Origin: Vallitalea maricola
GTDB lineage: Bacteria > Bacillota > Clostridia > Lachnospirales > Vallitaleaceae
Length of the DNA: 64,000 nt
Direction of reading: 5' to 3'
Assembly (NCBI RefSeq): GCF_036985595.1
Contig: NZ_BTPU01000027.1
Location: 62,001-126,000 of the forward strand
Numbering within the stretch: position 1 is the stretch's first letter; each line of letters starts with the position of its first letter. Below are positions 61,665-64,000 of this stretch, in pieces. The notes under the pieces are model-generated. The model saw only the letters and a list, made by a program, of their open reading frames with translations. It searched no databases and was not told the DNA's origin. The position numbers and the translations under genes are program-made.

Positions 61665-64000
61665 ATGAAATATAGTAAGATTTTAGGTGCGACTTTATTA
61701 CTAATTATTATGTTATGTGCATGTACGTCGACTAAGGATACAATAGAAGATAATACAATACGTAATAATAATCAGGTTGAAAACAACACAGATAATGATT
61801 CTGCTACTCCTAAAGAAAATAATGAAGAGAAAAATAATGAACCACCAGTTACTATTAAAAGCGATATGATTGTTACAAGAGCTGTTGCAGCAAAAATGAT
61901 ATCACTTGCAAATTTTGACAAAAGAACTATTGAAATCAGTGATCGAGAAATAGAATTTGAAGATACCACACCAGAAAATTGGTTTGACAAATATATTAAT
62001 ATGGTAGTAATTAATAAATGGATGTTAGGTGGTAGTAAGACTTTTAATCCACTGAGACCTCTAACTATTAGTGAATTACTAACTATTAGTGAAAGATTAG
62101 GTATTAATTTAGATAACTTACAGATAGAGCTTGCAAATAAGGACGAAGCAGTAAATTATAAAGATTTTATGACCTTTTTTGAAGTGCTATGTGATAAGAA
62201 TAAAGATGAAGATGGAATAACAACCAAGAAATTGACTGTATTCGCAACACCAGCCAATAGCGCTAGTTTGAATTCTTGGCAAATGGCTACTAATTATGGC
62301 ATGTATACTTTTGAAGGTCTGACTCTTGACCGATATTTGGATAAAGAAATTGAAGTAATAATTAGGGACAGAGAAATTGTCGCTGTTAAGAGAGTTATAA
62401 ATGAAGCACCAAAACTTACAAATGCGTATATTGAAAAGATTGATGGAAATATTGCGACTGTATTTATGGGAGGAATTAGTAGAGAACTAACTATAAACCA
62501 TGATAGATACAAGCAGAAGAAGGATGTAATAGGAGATATAATTATTGATAATGGACATATTACTGGTATTCTTTTAAAAGAGCAAAAAGTCCCAGGTAAA
62601 GTTTTGTTAATGAGCAGTGAAAAAGTAAACTTAGATGAATTGGGCACATATTTTCTAACAGATGATGCTAAAATCTATTCAACAGTAAATGGCATTCGTT
62701 GGAAAAGCATTAATAATATCATTGTTGGATATGATTCTACTGATTTCGTTGTTGATGATAATGGATTGGTATGTGCAGCAATTATTAGGGATAAGGTGGA
62801 TATTAATGATATAAGAGTGCTAATAAGTACCGATAAATTCAGGAGTAAATATCATAAGAATGTATCAATAACAGCAACAACCGATTATATAATAGAATAT
62901 GGAGATAATAAAAAACAAAGTAAAGCAGGAGAGATTATAAGTATTAATGATAATTATTTTAAATCTAGTGATAGGATATATGTTAAGGCATTAGATGATG
63001 GTAAGATAACAATTAATAGTATTAAGAGAGGAAATGATTTCAATCCTTCTTATAGGGGAATAATAGAGATTGCAAAAGAAAAAGAAGGTTATTTGATTGT
63101 GAATGAGGTTCCTGTTGAAGAGTATCTATATGCAGTTGTTCCTAGTGAAATGCCAACTTCATATGGTATAGAGGCGTCTAAAACTCAAGCTGTCTGCGCT
63201 AGGAGTTATGCGTATACTCAGTTTTATTCCAACAGCTATTGTAAATATGGTGCTCATGTTATTGATAGTGTCAGCTCGCAAGTCTATAACAATGCACCTG
63301 AAAATGAAACTTCCATAAAAGCTGTAAATGAAACCAGTAAAATGGGATTAACATTTAATGGTAATGTGGTTTCTGCTAATTTCTTCTCAACTTCATGTGG
63401 TTTTACAGCAAGTTCAGGAGAAGTATGGCCACATTATAGTAATAGGCAATTTCCAACAACCTCTCCTAAGTATCTTAGAGCTAAGCCGCAATTTGATGGT
63501 GAAACCAAATATGATAATCTAGAAGACGAAGAGCTTTTTAGAGAGTTTATATTAGATGATAAGGTTGATAGTTATGATAAGAAGTTTGCCTATTATAGAT
63601 GGTCAGTTGAATTAACAAAAGAGCATATTGAAGCCTGTATTAACAGTACTATCGGTAACCAATATAAGAAGCAGCCAAAACTTATTAAGACTCTTGATGA
63701 GAATAAAATATTCAGAAGCAGACCTGTTGATAGCATTGGAACTCTAAAAGATATAGGTATATATAAAAGAGGTAAAGGCGGTAACATTACAGAAATGATT
63801 ATTGAAGGTTCTGAGGGTATTGTTAAGGTATCAACAGAATATAATATCAGATTATTGGTTTCGCCAATTAGTTATATAGAAGGTAAAGAAACAGTTCCGG
63901 TAATATTGCAGAACAAAAGTGAAAAAATAGTTGATAAGTTGATGCCTAGTGCTTTTTATATAATGGATAAAGAGTATGATAAGGATGGTAATCTAGTTAA
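61665..64000 (+). CDS. SLH and SpoIID/LytB-domain lipoprotein, 3'-truncated by the window edge
   Basis: The frame is open to the last base; about 778 residues are visible. It begins with a lipoprotein signal (lipobox MLCAC, Cys about 23) and an Asn/Glu linker. Residues about 65-150 form an SLH-like unit (VTRAVAAKMISL ... NWFDKYINMVVINKWMLGGSKTFNPLRPLTISELLTI). Beta-rich repeats follow, then a SpoIID/LytB domain near 465-610 (GYLIVNEVPVEEYLYAVVPSEMPTSYGIEASKTQAVCARSYAY ... FFSTSCGFTASSGEVWP). SpoIID/LytB domains cleave denuded glycan or enhance LytC amidase, so this acts on the wall from outside. Start chosen with GGGGG upstream of the ATG at 61665. Confidence 0.85.
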   Translation, partial: MKYSKILGATLLLIIMLCACTSTKDTIEDNTIRNNNQVENNTDNDSATPKENNEEKNNEPPVTIKSDMIVTRAVAAKMISLANFDKRTIEISDREIEFEDTTPENWFDKYINMVVINKWMLGGSKTFNPLRPLTISELLTISERLGINLDNLQIELANKDEAVNYKDFMTFFEVLCDKNKDEDGITTKKLTVFATPANSASLNSWQMATNYGMYTFEGLTLDRYLDKEIEVIIRDREIVAVKRVINEAPKLTNAYIEKIDGNIATVFMGGISRELTINHDRYKQKKDVIGDIIIDNGHITGILLKEQKVPGKVLLMSSEKVNLDELGTYFLTDDAKIYSTVNGIRWKSINNIIVGYDSTDFVVDDNGLVCAAIIRDKVDINDIRVLISTDKFRSKYHKNVSITATTDYIIEYGDNKKQSKAGEIISINDNYFKSSDRIYVKALDDGKITINSIKRGNDFNPSYRGIIEIAKEKEGYLIVNEVPVEEYLYAVVPSEMPTSYGIEASKTQAVCARSYAYTQFYSNSYCKYGAHVIDSVSSQVYNNAPENETSIKAVNETSKMGLTFNGNVVSANFFSTSCGFTASSGEVWPHYSNRQFPTTSPKYLRAKPQFDGETKYDNLEDEELFREFILDDKVDSYDKKFAYYRWSVELTKEHIEACINSTIGNQYKKQPKLIKTLDENKIFRSRPVDSIGTLKDIGIYKRGKGGNITEMIIEGSEGIVKVSTEYNIRLLVSPISYIEGKETVPVILQNKSEKIVDKLMPSAFYIMDKEYDKDGNLV

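Overview
This 64 kb window is low-GC, AT-rich chromosomal DNA from a Gram-positive anaerobe of the class Clostridia. The gene set resembles Vallitalea-like Lachnospirales, but that placement is inference from gene content only. Supporting signs are AGGAGG-type ribosome binding sites with frequent TTG/GTG starts, lipoproteins with lipobox cysteines, SLH-domain surface proteins, a SigI/RsgI pair, hybrid-cluster protein, a c-di-GMP-I riboswitch, an RND pump without an outer-membrane channel, and ATPase-less sugar ABC operons. I saw no rRNA, tRNA, CRISPR array, transposase or phage gene.

Layout. 1-6.7 kb: the tail of an S41 protease, an orphan solute-binding lipoprotein, a secreted Ser/Thr-rich protein, a noncoding stretch holding an orphan terminator, a 12-bp tandem repeat and a TwoAYGGAY-like RNA, then a GPH sugar symporter divergent from a PIG-L deacetylase. 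6.7-12.9 kb: a MoxR / DUF58 / transglutaminase operon and two regulators on the minus strand. 13.1-16.9 kb: sigI-rsgI followed by an SLH protein. 17-22 kb: an ABC-2 exporter operon, a CoA-binding protein, a second TwoAYGGAY-like RNA, a LURP-one protein, a CAT-family acetyltransferase and a 45-codon gene. 22.1-27.6 kb: TetR, membrane-fusion lipoprotein, RND transporter and a sugar isomerase-like gene. 27.8-34.9 kb: a permuted NlpC/P60-type protein, YitT, then a LacI / isomerase / binding protein / two-permease sugar operon. 35.2-38.2 kb: an unusual three-gene set (DUF1858-like plus cytosolic binding protein, G3E-like GTPase, soluble ABC ATPase). 38.4-42.8 kb: uppP, a small minus-strand gene, a c-di-GMP riboswitch leading into a GNAT and a STAS-like gene, and a lipoprotein. 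43-46.5 kb: a large secreted glycosidase-like protein with four NPCBM-like modules. 46.7-49.2 kb: an XRE regulator, a well-delimited small RNA candidate, and hcp with an operator placed for class II activation. 49.5-52.9 kb: a GlpA/GlpB/DUF1667-like redox operon whose first protein carries a BON domain. 53.2-61.2 kb: a sulfatase, a cold-shock protein and gltBD. 61.7 kb to the end: an SLH plus SpoIID/LytB lipoprotein cut by the window edge.

The genes describe a free-living sugar-using anaerobe: sugar import, glycan hydrolysis, cell-envelope maintenance (UppP, SpoIID, SLH, SigI), nitrosative-stress defence (Hcp) and glutamate synthesis. The most interesting items are the two TwoAYGGAY-like RNAs, which differ by compensatory changes, the 35.2-38.2 kb metallochaperone-like trio, the c-di-GMP-controlled acetyltransferase, the small RNA upstream of hcp, and the hairpinless RND adaptor.
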